Origin: Hortaea werneckii
Taxonomy: Eukaryota; Ascomycota; Dothideomycetes; Mycosphaerellales; Teratosphaeriaceae
Assembly: GCA_037044905.1 (NCBI GenBank)
Contig: JBAOKB010000171.1
Location: 53,408-117,407, forward strand
DNA: 64,000 nucleotides
Reading direction: 5' to 3'
In this document: positions 1-10,264 of the stretch, piece by piece
How positions within the stretch are numbered: the stretch's first letter is position 1
How the letters are laid out: each line of letters starts with the position of its first letter
The notes under the pieces: generated by a model
What the model saw: only the letters and a program-made list of their open reading frames with translations
Told to the model about the DNA's origin: nothing
Database searches by the model: none
Translations under genes and position numbers: made by a program

Positions 1-477
1 CAGTGCATGTGGTAGAGGTCGAGGTAGGAGAGGTTGAGGTCGGAGAGGGTTTTGGCCAGGCCGGATTCGACGTTATCGGGGCCATGGCTAGTCAGGAGGG
101 TAAGCACGGTTGATTGAGTGGGATTTAGAAGGACGGTGGGCTTACTGGTCGTTCCATAGCTTGCTCGTGATCCAAAGGTCTTCCCGCTTCAACCCGGTCT
201 TGGCCAGTCCGTCTGCGATGCCAATGCCGACATCCTTCTCGTTGCCGTAGACGGCGGCAGCGTCAATGTGTCGATATCCGGTCTGGATGGCGAGGGAGAC
301 GGCGTCGGAGACATTGTCCCCCTTGAGGTTCCATGTGCCGTAGCCGAGTAGCGGGATGGTATCGAGGGTGAGGGGTTGGCCTGGGAGGTCGGAGTTGGGG
401 GTGAGAGGAAGTTGAGCTTCGGGTTGGTGCGTGAGTGCGAGAGCTGCCAATGGCAGCAATTGGGTGAGAGGGTGCAT
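1..477 (-). CDS. Aldo-keto reductase, N-terminal part (runs off left edge)
   Basis: NAD(P)H-dependent carbonyl reductase of the aldo-keto reductase superfamily; only about the first 140 residues are in the window. Exons read 477-146 and 87-1, with a 58-nt intron (88-145, donor GTAAGC, acceptor CTAG) whose removal joins SKLWND to HHGPDNVES in frame. The family tetrad is complete: Asp72 and Tyr77 (HIDAAAVYGNE), Lys106 (ITSKLW) and His139 (LYHMHW). The start at 477 was chosen because it opens a hydrophobic segment (LTQLLPLAALAL) resembling a signal peptide; an in-frame upstream Met at 597 would add 40 unlikely residues. A secretory-looking leader is unusual, because characterised family members are mostly cytosolic. 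The substrate cannot be inferred. The gene lies head-to-head with CTP synthase. Confidence 0.9.
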
Positions 478-988
478 TTTGATTGCACTGTTGATGAAGA
501 AAGAGAGGAAGGGGAGAGAATAGTCGAGAGATGAACCTACCTGATGTCCAGATACATCATACCGGGGGTTATGGTGGAATGACGACAGGATCGTCAATTA
601 TTGATGGATAGATTTATCCCTTTCCCCCGCACATGCATTGAAACGGCGCTTGATTCCCTCGCTGACGTTGATGGATCATTGGCCGCTCGGTCTTCGTGGC
701 AGTGGGATCCGAAGGCAGATGATCAATCAATATTCACTCGGATCTTCATGTAAATATTCATTGACCTCGAGTCATTCACCCGAGACGGACTAACTAATCA
801 GCGTTCTCGCCTGACCTGCCGGAATGAGTGAATTGCGGGGAGACTAGCGCGCGCAGGCAACGCGAGCTTTCTTTGCAAAAACGCGTTGGTCGAGGCCGAA
901 ATTGTTGCTTTCTCTTCTTCCCCGATCCATAGGGTGATTTGGGCCGCCGAAAGGTGTACAACTACCTATTTCAAAACAGCTATTCAAC
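478..988. promoter_or_regulatory. Divergent intergenic region, aldo-keto reductase / URA7
   Basis: This stretch of 511 bases lies between two divergent start codons and must hold both promoters and both 5' leaders. I see no convincing TATA box, tRNA or additional coding region. A short plus-strand ORF at 886-1110 overlaps the first two URA7 exons in another frame and looks fortuitous. Confidence 0.5.
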
Positions 989-3005
989 ATGAAGTACGTC
1001 CTGGTATCGGGAGGTCAGTATCAATCACTCCAACATCCTTCGATGTGCAACGACCGACAAGATCATGGGCTAACATTCCTTTCTGCAGGTGTCATCTCCG
1101 GCGTGGGTGAGTAAAACCACTACGACTTCCACCACTTCTGCCTCCCTTCCTCGACTCTCCTCCGACCGCTTCCGCACTCATGCAACCAGCCGTTGGTCAC
1201 CAGATAGGCCATGCTAATCATGCCGTGCCGCTACAGGGAAGGGCATCATCGCCTCCTCCGCCGGTCTGCTCCTCAAGACCATGGGTCTCAAGGTCTCCTC
1301 GATCAAGATCGACCCCTACATCAACGTCGATGCCGGTACGATGAACCCGCGCGAGCACGGCGAAGTCTACGTCCTGGATGACGGCGGCGAGGTGGATCTG
1401 GATCTGGGCAACTACGAGCGTTACCTGAACATCACCCTCACCCGCGAGAACAACATCACCCTCGGAAAGATCTTCAGCAAGGTCATCGAGGCCGAGAGAG
1501 AAGGCAAGTATCTCGGCAAGACGGTCCAGGTCGTTCCCCATGTGACGGGAGCTATCGAGGACTGGATCAACAGGGTCGCTCGCATTCCCGTCGACGACAC
1601 CGGCGAAGAGCCGGATGTCTGTATCATCGAGCTGGGAGGTACCATCGGAGATATCGAGGGTATGCCTTTCGTCGAGGCTTTGACCGAGCTGCGACGCAAC
1701 TGCCGAAGGGAGGACTTCATGCAGATCCACGTCTCCTACGTCCCCGTGGTTCATGGCGAGCAGAAGACCAAACCCACCCAGATGGCCATTAAAGGCGTCC
1801 GCAGTGCCGGTCTGATTCCCGACCTGATCGCCTGTCGATGTGAGAAGCCCTTGGAAGAGGGCGTCATCGACAAGATCGCACGCTTCTGTCAGGTCCGGTC
1901 CGAGCAGGTCCTGGCGGTGCGTGACATGCCATCCACGTACCAGGTTCCGATTCTGCTGCACGAACAGAGATTAGATACCCTGATGCGGAGTGCCCTGCAG
2001 CTGGAAGAACCGCACATGAATATCAACCCCGTCTTGAAAAAGAAGGGGTTGAACATCTGGGAGACCTGGAAGACTCTTACTCTCGGTCTCCAGAACCTCC
2101 ACGAGAACATCGAGATCGTCCTGGTAGGTAAATACCTCGACCAGCCTGACTCGTACCTTTCCGTCATCAAATCGCTCGAGCACGCAGCCATGCGATGCAG
2201 GAAGAAACTAGTAATCCGATACGTCGATGCCGAACACCTCGAACCCTCCGCGAATCACACAGACCCCGCCAAGTTCCACCGCGCATGGCACGACGTCTGC
2301 ACCGCCAAGGGCATCCTGATCCCCGGCGGATTCGGCAGCCGTGGAACCGAAGGCATGATCGCGGCAGCCAAATGGGCCCGCGAGCACCGGACCCCATACC
2401 TAGGCATCTGCCTGGGGATGCAAATCGCCGTGATTGAATTCGCGCGCAGCGTGTGCAACATCCCGCTCCCCCAAGCCTCCTCCTACGAATTCAACGCAAC
2501 AGACGAAGACCGCCTGATCGTCAGCATGCCGGAACACCACCCAGGCCAACTAGGCGGGACGATGCGTCTCGGGCTCCGACCGACCTACTGGCAAGAAGGC
2601 AGCGAATGGAGCAAACTCCGGGCGCTGTACGGCCTGAACAACTCCTCCATCAACGAACGCCACCGCCACCGCTACGAAGTCAACCCGGCCTACATCCCGA
2701 CCCTCGAACACCAAGGCCTGACCTTCATCGGCAAAGACGAGACGGGGGTCCGACAGGAAGTCATCGAGCTGCAGAACCATCCCTGGTACGTCGGCGTGCA
2801 GTTCCATCCCGAGTACCTGTCGCGCGTCTTGCACCCGTCGAAACCTTACTTGGGGTTTATTGCCGCCGCGGCGGGGATGCTGAGTGAGATTACCAGTGGG
2901 GAGAATGGAGTCGTGCCGCAAGCGGGGGGAGAGGTGTATCAGGAGTTGAATGGGCTGAAGGGGAAGGGACTTGTGGGGAGTGATGGGGGGGATGCGGTTT
3001 TTTAG
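989..3005 (+). CDS. URA7: CTP synthase
   Basis: Cytosolic CTP synthase: ATP-dependent amination of UTP to CTP with glutamine, the last step of de novo pyrimidine nucleotide synthesis. Exons are 989-1013, 1089-1106 and 1237-3005 (603 residues). They join MKYVLVSGG, VISGVG and KGIIASS, the invariant N-terminus of the family. The second exon is a microexon of only 18 nt. The synthetase domain (about residues 1-290) carries KIDPYINVDAGTMNPREHGE and the UTP-contact region. The class I glutamine amidotransferase domain (about 300-570) has the Cys406 nucleophile in GICLGMQ, with His538 and Glu540 in FHPEY. Length matches fungal URA7/URA8 proteins. The last 30 residues are Gly-rich and low complexity. 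Only one paralogue is in the window. Identification is secure. Confidence 0.97.
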
Positions 3006-3610
3006 ATTGATGTAGGTGGAAAGGGGGGGAATATGAGGGATGGAGGAGGGGGCAACGGGAGGGGGAGTGAAATGGAAAGTTCAATCAAGAGAGGGGAGAG
3101 AGGGGGGATGCAAGGGTTTTGGATTTAGACGGGGAAAGAAAAGGAAGGGAAAACGAACGGGAGTTGGGAAGAGGAAAGGGTGGGATACTAGACTCTTAGA
3201 GAGAGAGAGGACATTATGAATTCTCATTGTTTTTTAATTTTGTTTTTGTTTGACAAAACAAAATGTGGAGGCCATTGCATAAGCCTGGTTCTGAATCTTT
3301 CTTGATTTGTCGTCTTGCGGTTTTCTCTCCCCTTCCTCCTCTGCCCTCTCCCCTGTCATATTATATGTTCATACAGAGGTCAGACAAGATTCTACCGTCT
3401 GACTTTCACCTTGGCCGTTCTAGAGTGAATATAGGTTTCCACAAAGAAAAGAAGAAGAAAAAGTAAAAAAGGCCGATGGGGAAATACAGCGGGAAATACA
3501 GTGTGTCGTGCAGGTCAAGACCTAGGTCTCCATTATATCTCCTTCCTATGCACGATCCCCAGCGCAGTAATGGAAGTCGGCGTTCTGCTGAAGGCGACAC
3601 AGCTGTTACC
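3006..3610. other. Convergent intergenic region
   Basis: The 3' flanks of URA7 (+) and the fucosidase gene (-) meet here. The first half is G/A-rich, followed by a T-rich stretch near 3230-3260 that may serve polyadenylation. I see no gene, RNA or repeat element. Confidence 0.4.
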
Positions 3611-6193
3611 TTATAGGACCAAAGAAAACACAAATGCCATGAGCGTTGAAAGGATCACACTCCATCCCTCTGCTCTCCCCATGACTTCTGACGCAGCACC
3701 GTTGGCCTGCGCAGCCGGCTGACTAGGCGTCCCAAACCCACCAGTCGTCGAATTTCCACCTCCAACTCCAGCCGTCTGATTCGCAGTCACGCCACCATAC
3801 GGAATCTTAAAAACCCAACAATACCGATCCGCATCCCTGACCTCCTGGGAAACCGTAATCTCCAACTTCCTCTCGCGACTCCCCGGACTCTTCTCCACCA
3901 ACCGCGTAGGAACCACAAGCCCATCCATCTCCCCACCGACAACGACCACCTGATCCCCCTCCACATACGGAACAGGGGACTCAAGAACCAACGACCCATT
4001 AGGCGGCAGCAAACTGAAAACAAAAAACCCCTCCTGATTCTTCGTAAACCTCACACTCTCCCCCTCGGAGGGAGTGAAAAACCAATACTCGGACCCAAAA
4101 ACCGCTTCGCCATGAGACTGAATCCACTCGCCCGCAGCGCGGAGATTCCTCTTTTCGATGTCCAGAATCGACCCATCGGCTCTGGGTCCGATATCCAGCA
4201 AGAAATTCCCATTCTTCGACACGATGTCCACAAGACTACTTACGATCCCTTGAGGATCGAGGTACGAAGCCAGGGGTGTCGCGCGGTTGAAGCCGTAGGA
4301 ATACGGATCCATGCCTAGATTACTCTCCCACTTCCTAAGCTGGACGGCGTCGTAAGAGGCGTATTCGGGTGTATCGAAGTCGCCTGGAAGACCGCAGCGG
4401 TTGTCCATGAGGACTTGATTGCCGCGCTGCGCGGCGGTGTTGTAATATTCCGCTGCGAAGTCGGCGGTCAGGTTCGGCCCGCCGATGTCGCACCACATTA
4501 TCTCCGTGCCCATGTCGGCGAGGGTGAGCATGGAGGGGAGGATGAGGTCGGAGATGTAGTCGTTCAGGGGCACGTAGCCGGTGTAGGGGAGGGTGGCGTT
4601 GGTGTAGGGGTTTGTGGCGTTGCCGCCGGGCCAGGAGCCGAAGCCGTAAGGGCGGTAGTCTGGGTGGAACCATTCGGGGAGGGAGAAGTAGGTGGCGCGG
4701 TGGAGATTGGGGTGGTATTTTTCCGCGGCGGAGAAGAGTTCGGAGAGGAGGTTGCGGTGAGGGGGTTGCGCGACGCTGGTGCGCGTGGTGATGTTGGGGG
4801 GTAGGTCGAAGAGGGCGTAGCCGTCGTGGTGTTTGGTGACTTGGACGAAGTATTGGGCACCCGCGTCGGCGAAGAGGTCCACCCATTCTTTCGCGTCGAA
4901 GGCGCTGGCGGTGAAGTTGGGGAAGAAGTCGTCGTACACGTGGTCTGGGCCGTAGGTTTCCAGGTTGTATTCGTAGGTCCCGTCGGATTGACCGGGGCCT
5001 TGGTTCATGCTCCACCAGTACCATTCTGCGTACGACTCGTTCTCGCCGGAATTGCCCCAGCCGGGAACAGAGTAGGGACCCCAGTGGATGAAGATGCCGT
5101 ATTTGGCAGCATTGTACCAAGGTGGGGATTCGTGAGTATAGATGCTGTGGTAGTCTGGGGAGTACGATGCGATGCCGTAAGTGGCGTTGAAGGTGTATGG
5201 AGAGCTTTGCACGCTGTTGCCAATACTTGAAATGTGGACAGTCGCCGGTCCGGTCGTCCCAGTTGAAGTGCCATTGGCATTGACGACCCCCACCTGAAGT
5301 ATGGCTCGATCGCCTGGTCGGAGACGGTTGATGACAGCAGGCGAGACAGTCTTTACACCAGGAGCAGCAACAGACACTTTGACGCTGTGATTCGATAGCA
5401 CCCAGTCATCGCCGACGTTATTGACAGTCACTTCCATGATCTGAGTCTTGTTGGTCCCTTCCATCCACATCTGCGTCGAGCGAGCATATTGCACTTCGAG
5501 CTGCACACCAGTGCCGGAAGCAGGAACCATCGTCACGGCAAAGATATGCAGTCTAGTTTCTTCTGCAGCACCTCCTGGACCTGTCGCGGCGCCGGTGGAA
5601 ACATTGGGGAGCTGTAAGCTGACTAGGTCCTTAGTGGAGTCCAACCAGTTGATGGTCTGGTAGATCATGGATCGATTGTAGTCGACGCTAGTGTTAGTCA
5701 AGTAGTAAGGGAAGATTATATCGCCACCGTACGGATAAGGCCAGCTCCAGAAAGGATCAACAAGCAAAGGTCCGCTGGTGGTACTGTTGTCGGCGTAGGT
5801 GGCATTAACATAACCAGTAGCCACCGCCGACTCAGCCGCTGCAAGCATATGGATGCTGAAATATCTTCCTTTAGGTGGTGTGATGATCTGGCCTTGAGCT
5901 AGGACATTGTCACTGCCATTTGGTTGATACTGTGGGAAGTCATATTTGACTCCAGAATATGTGAGGTTGGCATCCGGCAAGTACTTAGCCGGGTAGCCTG
6001 AATGGATTCCGTCGAAGTTGGCATCCCCTGGGGACATAGCAAAGGCTCGATTGTTCTTCATTGATGTTAGGTCGATAGGCACGGAGGCCATTTGACTGGA
6101 GCCATCGTCTGCATTTCTGGGGTTAATGACCAGTCCGCCTTGGGCGAGGGCAGAGCCTACAAGGCCGCAAAGAAGAGAAATAGATGAGAGCAT
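3611..6193 (-). CDS. Secreted, GPI-type GH29 alpha-L-fucosidase
   Basis: Predicted cell-surface glycoside hydrolase of family GH29, releasing terminal L-fucose from glycans. It is a single exon of 860 residues. It starts with a signal peptide (MLSSISLLCGLVGSALA). About 330 residues of beta-rich, N-glycosylation-rich sequence precede the catalytic domain, which begins near YGIFIHWGPYSVPGW. The family signature VTKHHDGYALF is present, and the likely nucleophile is Asp569 in MWCDIGG. Later GH29 blocks (NGNFLLDIGPRADG) are intact. The C-terminus ends in a spacer plus hydrophobic tail (WSVILSTLMAFVFSLVL), typical of a GPI-anchor signal. The long N-terminal domain and the anchor are unusual compared with compact soluble GH29 enzymes. 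It is divergent from coronin and has a TATA box about 90 nt upstream of the start. Confidence 0.92.
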   Translation of the reverse strand: MLSSISLLCGLVGSALAQGGLVINPRNADDGSSQMASVPIDLTSMKNNRAFAMSPGDANFDGIHSGYPAKYLPDANLTYSGVKYDFPQYQPNGSDNVLAQGQIITPPKGRYFSIHMLAAAESAVATGYVNATYADNSTTSGPLLVDPFWSWPYPYGGDIIFPYYLTNTSVDYNRSMIYQTINWLDSTKDLVSLQLPNVSTGAATGPGGAAEETRLHIFAVTMVPASGTGVQLEVQYARSTQMWMEGTNKTQIMEVTVNNVGDDWVLSNHSVKVSVAAPGVKTVSPAVINRLRPGDRAILQVGVVNANGTSTGTTGPATVHISSIGNSVQSSPYTFNATYGIASYSPDYHSIYTHESPPWYNAAKYGIFIHWGPYSVPGWGNSGENESYAEWYWWSMNQGPGQSDGTYEYNLETYGPDHVYDDFFPNFTASAFDAKEWVDLFADAGAQYFVQVTKHHDGYALFDLPPNITTRTSVAQPPHRNLLSELFSAAEKYHPNLHRATYFSLPEWFHPDYRPYGFGSWPGGNATNPYTNATLPYTGYVPLNDYISDLILPSMLTLADMGTEIMWCDIGGPNLTADFAAEYYNTAAQRGNQVLMDNRCGLPGDFDTPEYASYDAVQLRKWESNLGMDPYSYGFNRATPLASYLDPQGIVSSLVDIVSKNGNFLLDIGPRADGSILDIEKRNLRAAGEWIQSHGEAVFGSEYWFFTPSEGESVRFTKNQEGFFVFSLLPPNGSLVLESPVPYVEGDQVVVVGGEMDGLVVPTRLVEKSPGSRERKLEITVSQEVRDADRYCWVFKIPYGGVTANQTAGVGGGNSTTGGFGTPSQPAAQANGAASEVMGRAEGWSVILSTLMAFVFSLVL

Positions 6194-7213
6194 GATGTTT
6201 GCTTAGATCGGACAAAGGAGAAGACCAAGGCTCATACTTGTACCTGCGTGGCCTAGGAAGACCAGACAGTGGAGGAGCAGAGTTTATAGAAGCTCGCAAT
6301 ATTTAGCATTGTCACATTGCAGGGTGGTGGACGACGTTGCCCGCTCGTGGCCGTGTCGTGGCCGGCAGAAAGAGATAAAAGGCAAACCCCGCAGTTACAA
6401 GTGGAGAGGCGTCACATTGCCGGGACGATCACCAGAGGATGTCCACTCGGGTTGCGGAAAGGTCAGTGAGCCGCATCTGTAGGGAACAATGCCGCAAAGA
6501 CTCATTGGACTGATTCGTAAGGCGTATATCGCTTATCTTCGTCGCTGTTGTAACTTGGGAGTTGCCGCCGACTGCCAGATGGTAGAGACAGAACAGTATC
6601 TGAGGTGCGTTAGGATGGCGTCCAAAGAGCCAATCATATCATTCGGTCCCGAGCGATACACGCCGAACATCGACTCTCGAGTCCCATGGTATTGTCCTGG
6701 GCGTGGAGAACAAGGCGTGCGATGTCTTCCCATTCACGCAAGAATGGGAGTGGGCTGCCAGATGGACGGCGGATAGGCCCGTCTCGGGGAGATCATTCGG
6801 CCAATCATGACCATGGACTTCTGCTACCGTTTCCGTTTCAGCCCTATCATACCTAGGTACAGTACCAACTGATACACCCCGAGACAGCCGTACTGTACAG
6901 CTGGACCCTGGTTTCCTCTCCATTCCATTGCCGTGGCTCCGAGTTCGGTTCCGGATCCGAGTCCACGCCAGCTGGTTGCTCCCGTCACTCCCTCCCTCCC
7001 GTGGCCGGGCGTGGCACCAGTGTGGACTGAGGCTCCCGTTGCTGCCACCCCAGACACCCAAAGCCAATCTCCAATCTCCATCCATCCATGCATGTGACCC
7101 TCCTCGTATAATATTAAGCAATAACGCCAACGCCGGACTTGACCTGACACTCCGCGCACCGCTACCCCCACCGCTACCATCCCCCTCCCCTCCGCCACTA
7201 CCTCCTCATCATC
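6194..7213. promoter_or_regulatory. Divergent intergenic region, fucosidase / CRN1
   Basis: About 1 kb between two divergent starts. The coronin side has a pyrimidine-rich tract at about 7150-7210 directly before the ATG, common in highly expressed fungal genes. An ACCTAGGT palindrome sits near 6850. Small ORFs here (for example 6489-6776 and 6639-7130) lack any family resemblance. No RNA gene seen. Confidence 0.45.
6283..6288 (-). promoter_or_regulatory. TATA box of the fucosidase gene
   Basis: TATAAA read on the minus strand (context CTATAAAC), about 90 nt upstream of the fucosidase start codon. Spacing and context fit a fungal TATA element. No experimental support is available here. Confidence 0.5.
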
Positions 7214-9198
7214 ATGTCGGGACGCTTCGTGAGAGCCTCCAAGTATCGTAAGGGACACCTGGACACTCATCCCCCGGCAAGAAAGCGTTCATTCCGGTTA
7301 ACCACGTGCTCCTAGGACATGTCTTCGGCAAGCCTCCGCGGCGGGAACAATGCTACGACAACGTAAGGGTCAGCAAGAACGCATGGGACACCAACCTCGT
7401 CAAGGTCAACCCCAAGTACCTGGCCTTTAACTGGGAGGCCTCAGGCGGCGGCGCATTCGCCGTCGTACCGCTGGAAGAGAAGGGCAAGCTGCCGGAGATT
7501 GTGCCGTTGTTCCGTGGCCATACCGCGGCGGTGCTGGACATCGATTGGAACCCCTTCGACGACGACATCATCGCTTCCGGCTCCGATGACGGCAAGATCT
7601 TCCTCTGGAAGGTCCCCGAGAACTTCACCCTGCGCACCGATGCCGATGAACCTGCCGATGTGAAGCCCGTCGGAAAGCTGAGCGGCCATGCGAGGAAGGT
7701 CGGCCATGTTATGTTCAACCCGGCGGCCGAGAATGTCCTCGCTTCGAACTCGGGAGACTTCACCGTCAAGCTTTGGGATCTCGAAGATGGCAAGCCGAAG
7801 TTGACCTTGAAGCACAACGATATGGTCCAGTCCATGTCATGGAGTGGCAACGGAAGTATGCTCACGACAACGTCGCGCGACAAGAAGCTGCGCTTCTGGG
7901 ATGTACGACAGGAGAAGCCGGCGCATGAAGTCCAAGGCCACACCGGAGCCAAGAACAGCCGGACGGTCTGGATGGGCGACAAGGACCGGGTCATCACCAC
8001 AGGTTTCTCACGTATGAGCGAACGACAGCTTGGTCTATGGGATGTGCGCAACCCCAGCAAGCCGATCGGTGGCGACTTCACCCTGCTGGACTCCAGCTCC
8101 GGAATCGGCATGCCGTTCTGGGATGACGGCAGCAACATGCTCTACATCGCCGGTAAAGGCGACGGCAACATCCGCTACTACGAGTACGAGAACGACAAGT
8201 TCGAGCCGCTGTCCGAGTACAAGTCTCCAGAACCACAACGCGGCATGGCCTTCATGCCCAAGCGCGGCGTGAACACGCACGAGAACGAAATCATGCGCGC
8301 CTACAAGACAATCAACGACACCATCATCGAACCCATCTCCTTCATCGTACCGCGCCGGGCGGAAACCTTCCAGGACGACATTTTCCCGCCGGCCGTCGGA
8401 CTCAAGCCCGCCATGTCCAGCGGCGAGTGGCTGCAAGGCAAGACCGCCTCCCCACCACGGATCTCCATGGGCGATCTGTACGAAGGCAACGAGAACCCGC
8501 AAGAGTACGCGCCGGAAGACACCCCCGCGCCCGCGCCCGCCCGCGTCGCGCCACCCATCGGAGGCGCCGCGCCCTCCCCCGCCACTAAATCCGAACCGCA
8601 GCAACCGACCCCATCGTCTTCCCAGCCCCAAACACCAAAGACCGCGATCCCGGCCGAGAAGCCGAAGATGGAGGATAACAAGCAATCGATGGCGAACATG
8701 GCGTCGAAATTCGCTGACAAGGACGACGAGGACGACGACGAAGAGCCCCGCAACGCAGCAGACTCCGAACCGAGCTCCTTCGACGAGATCCAGAAACCCG
8801 TCCAAAGACCCGCAGCAGCGCAAGCCGCGCGCCAGGAAGTCAAGACGGGCGCGAGCGACGAGAAGACGGCGGAAGTGGCCAGACACTCTCCCCCTCCGAC
8901 TTCGGGTTCGGAAGCAAGGAAAGTGGAGGAAGTAAGGAAGCCGTCTGGTAACGATACTGCGCCAATGACAACGCAGCAACCTTCTTCCTCATCTGGGACG
9001 TCATCGCCTGTACCCCAGGCACAGCAGACGTCGGGAGTAGGAAATGGAGCTGGAGCTGGAGCAACAGCAGCCACAGCCGCGGGCGGACTGAAAGATGTTT
9101 TGTCGGAGATTAAAGGCATGATTCAATCCCAGGGCCAGCAGATTGAGAGTTTGACTAAGGAGGTTGCTGCGTTGAAGGTGAAGGTTGAGGGGCAGTAA
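7214..9198 (+). CDS. CRN1: Coronin, actin-binding WD-repeat protein
   Basis: Coronin binds F-actin and regulates Arp2/3-dependent actin patches. Exons are 7214-7247 and 7316-9198 (638 residues). The 68-nt intron removal creates MSGRFVRASKYRHVFGKP, the canonical coronin opening. WD repeats follow at about residues 70-300 (GHTAAVLDIDWNP, SGSDDGKIFLW, SNSGDFTVKLWD, TTSRDKKLRFWD, GLWDVRNPSKP), then the coronin-specific C-terminal extension of the propeller (FMPKRGVNTHENEIMRAYK). Residues about 400-600 are disordered and rich in Pro, Ser and acidic residues (DKDDEDDDEEP). The last 35 residues form a heptad coiled coil (VLSEIKGMIQSQGQQIESL) for oligomerisation. All expected parts are present. Confidence 0.96.
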
Positions 9199-10264
9199 GG
9201 GATCCCGTTCTTATCTTCCTTGCCTCGGTGTTGGTTTGTCTAGGTGGGTGGGTAGATGGATGGGTTTGGGAAGGTGGGGCTCGATTGGTGCGCCGGAGAG
9301 AGGAAGAGAGAGAGAAAGGGAGAAGAGGGAGATAAGTGGGCAGTAGGCGGTGGGGCGGGCGGACGATTTTTGGATAAAATTTCTCTCGAAAACCAAAAGG
9401 TGAGAGTGTGGGGAGAGGAGAGACGCTTTTGGATAGGCCCAGATAAAGCAAAGAATGGAGGGGAGATTAGAGATAAGTCCAAGCAGGCGGGAACCACCGA
9501 CGGAGAGTTGCCGCAGGAAGGAAGAAGGGAGGAGAAGAGAGAATAGAGATGGAAGGGTCGGTGAGAGTGAAGGGAGGTGGAGCGAAGCGCCCAATGTATT
9601 AGATCCGCTGTTTTGAGTAGGGAGTGGTAGTTGGGGTAGAAAATGAAAAGATATTTTCAATGCATCCCTCTTCTCCTTTGATTTTTCGTTTTTGTCTTCC
9701 TCTCTCTTATTCTCCTTTTTCCCATCACCTGTTTGTGAGAGGCGGGGAGCAAAGGGCGGTCGATTGTTCTATAGTTTGCGCCTTCCCGACGATGCCTTGG
9801 CCTGGTATACGAGAGGTGGAGTAGAAGGAGAAGGAAAGGGGAGGAGGGGAGAAAGGAAGGAGAAGAAAACCAGGAATGATATGGAAAGGTATGGCAGGAG
9901 TCACTTGTTTGCGTGTGCGTGCCGTTGTTGTCCTCTTTTCTTTCCTCCTCCTCCTTCTTCTTCCACCCTGCTGAGCCCTTTACTCACTAGCTTCACAAAC
10001 CCCTACCCTTCCTTTGCCGAGAAACGGCGGATTTACTTTTCTTTTCCTTTTTCTCTTTTCTTCTTCTTTGGGGTGTGCCCCTTTTCACCTCCAGTGCCCA
10101 TAAGTAGCGACTCTGTTCCTTCTACCTCCTTCCTCGTCGTTTACTGCCCCCCACCCTTCCATCCTTTCCTTCTCACCTTTTTGGCAAGCAAGAAGAGAAA
10201 CTCCAACTAAACTACCAGCAGCCAAATGTGGCCGAATCAAACCCCTCCCCTTTCCAATCACTCC
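9199..10264. other. Convergent low-complexity intergenic region
   Basis: The 3' flanks of CRN1 (+) and the Met/Gly-rich gene (-) meet here. Purine-rich (9260-9620, 9800-9880) and pyrimidine-rich (9660-9730, 9930-10200) blocks alternate. ORFs are present only as low-complexity Ser/Pro/Phe-rich readings. I see no gene. Confidence 0.4.

Noticed and set aside
1218..1961. 247-codon minus-strand ORF opposite URA7.
   Set aside because: Antisense shadow of a strongly coding, C-ending-codon exon; Asp/Gly/Val-rich with no family motif.
8035..8979. 314-codon minus-strand ORF opposite coronin.
   Set aside because: Antisense shadow; Arg/Leu/Val-rich with no recognisable domain.
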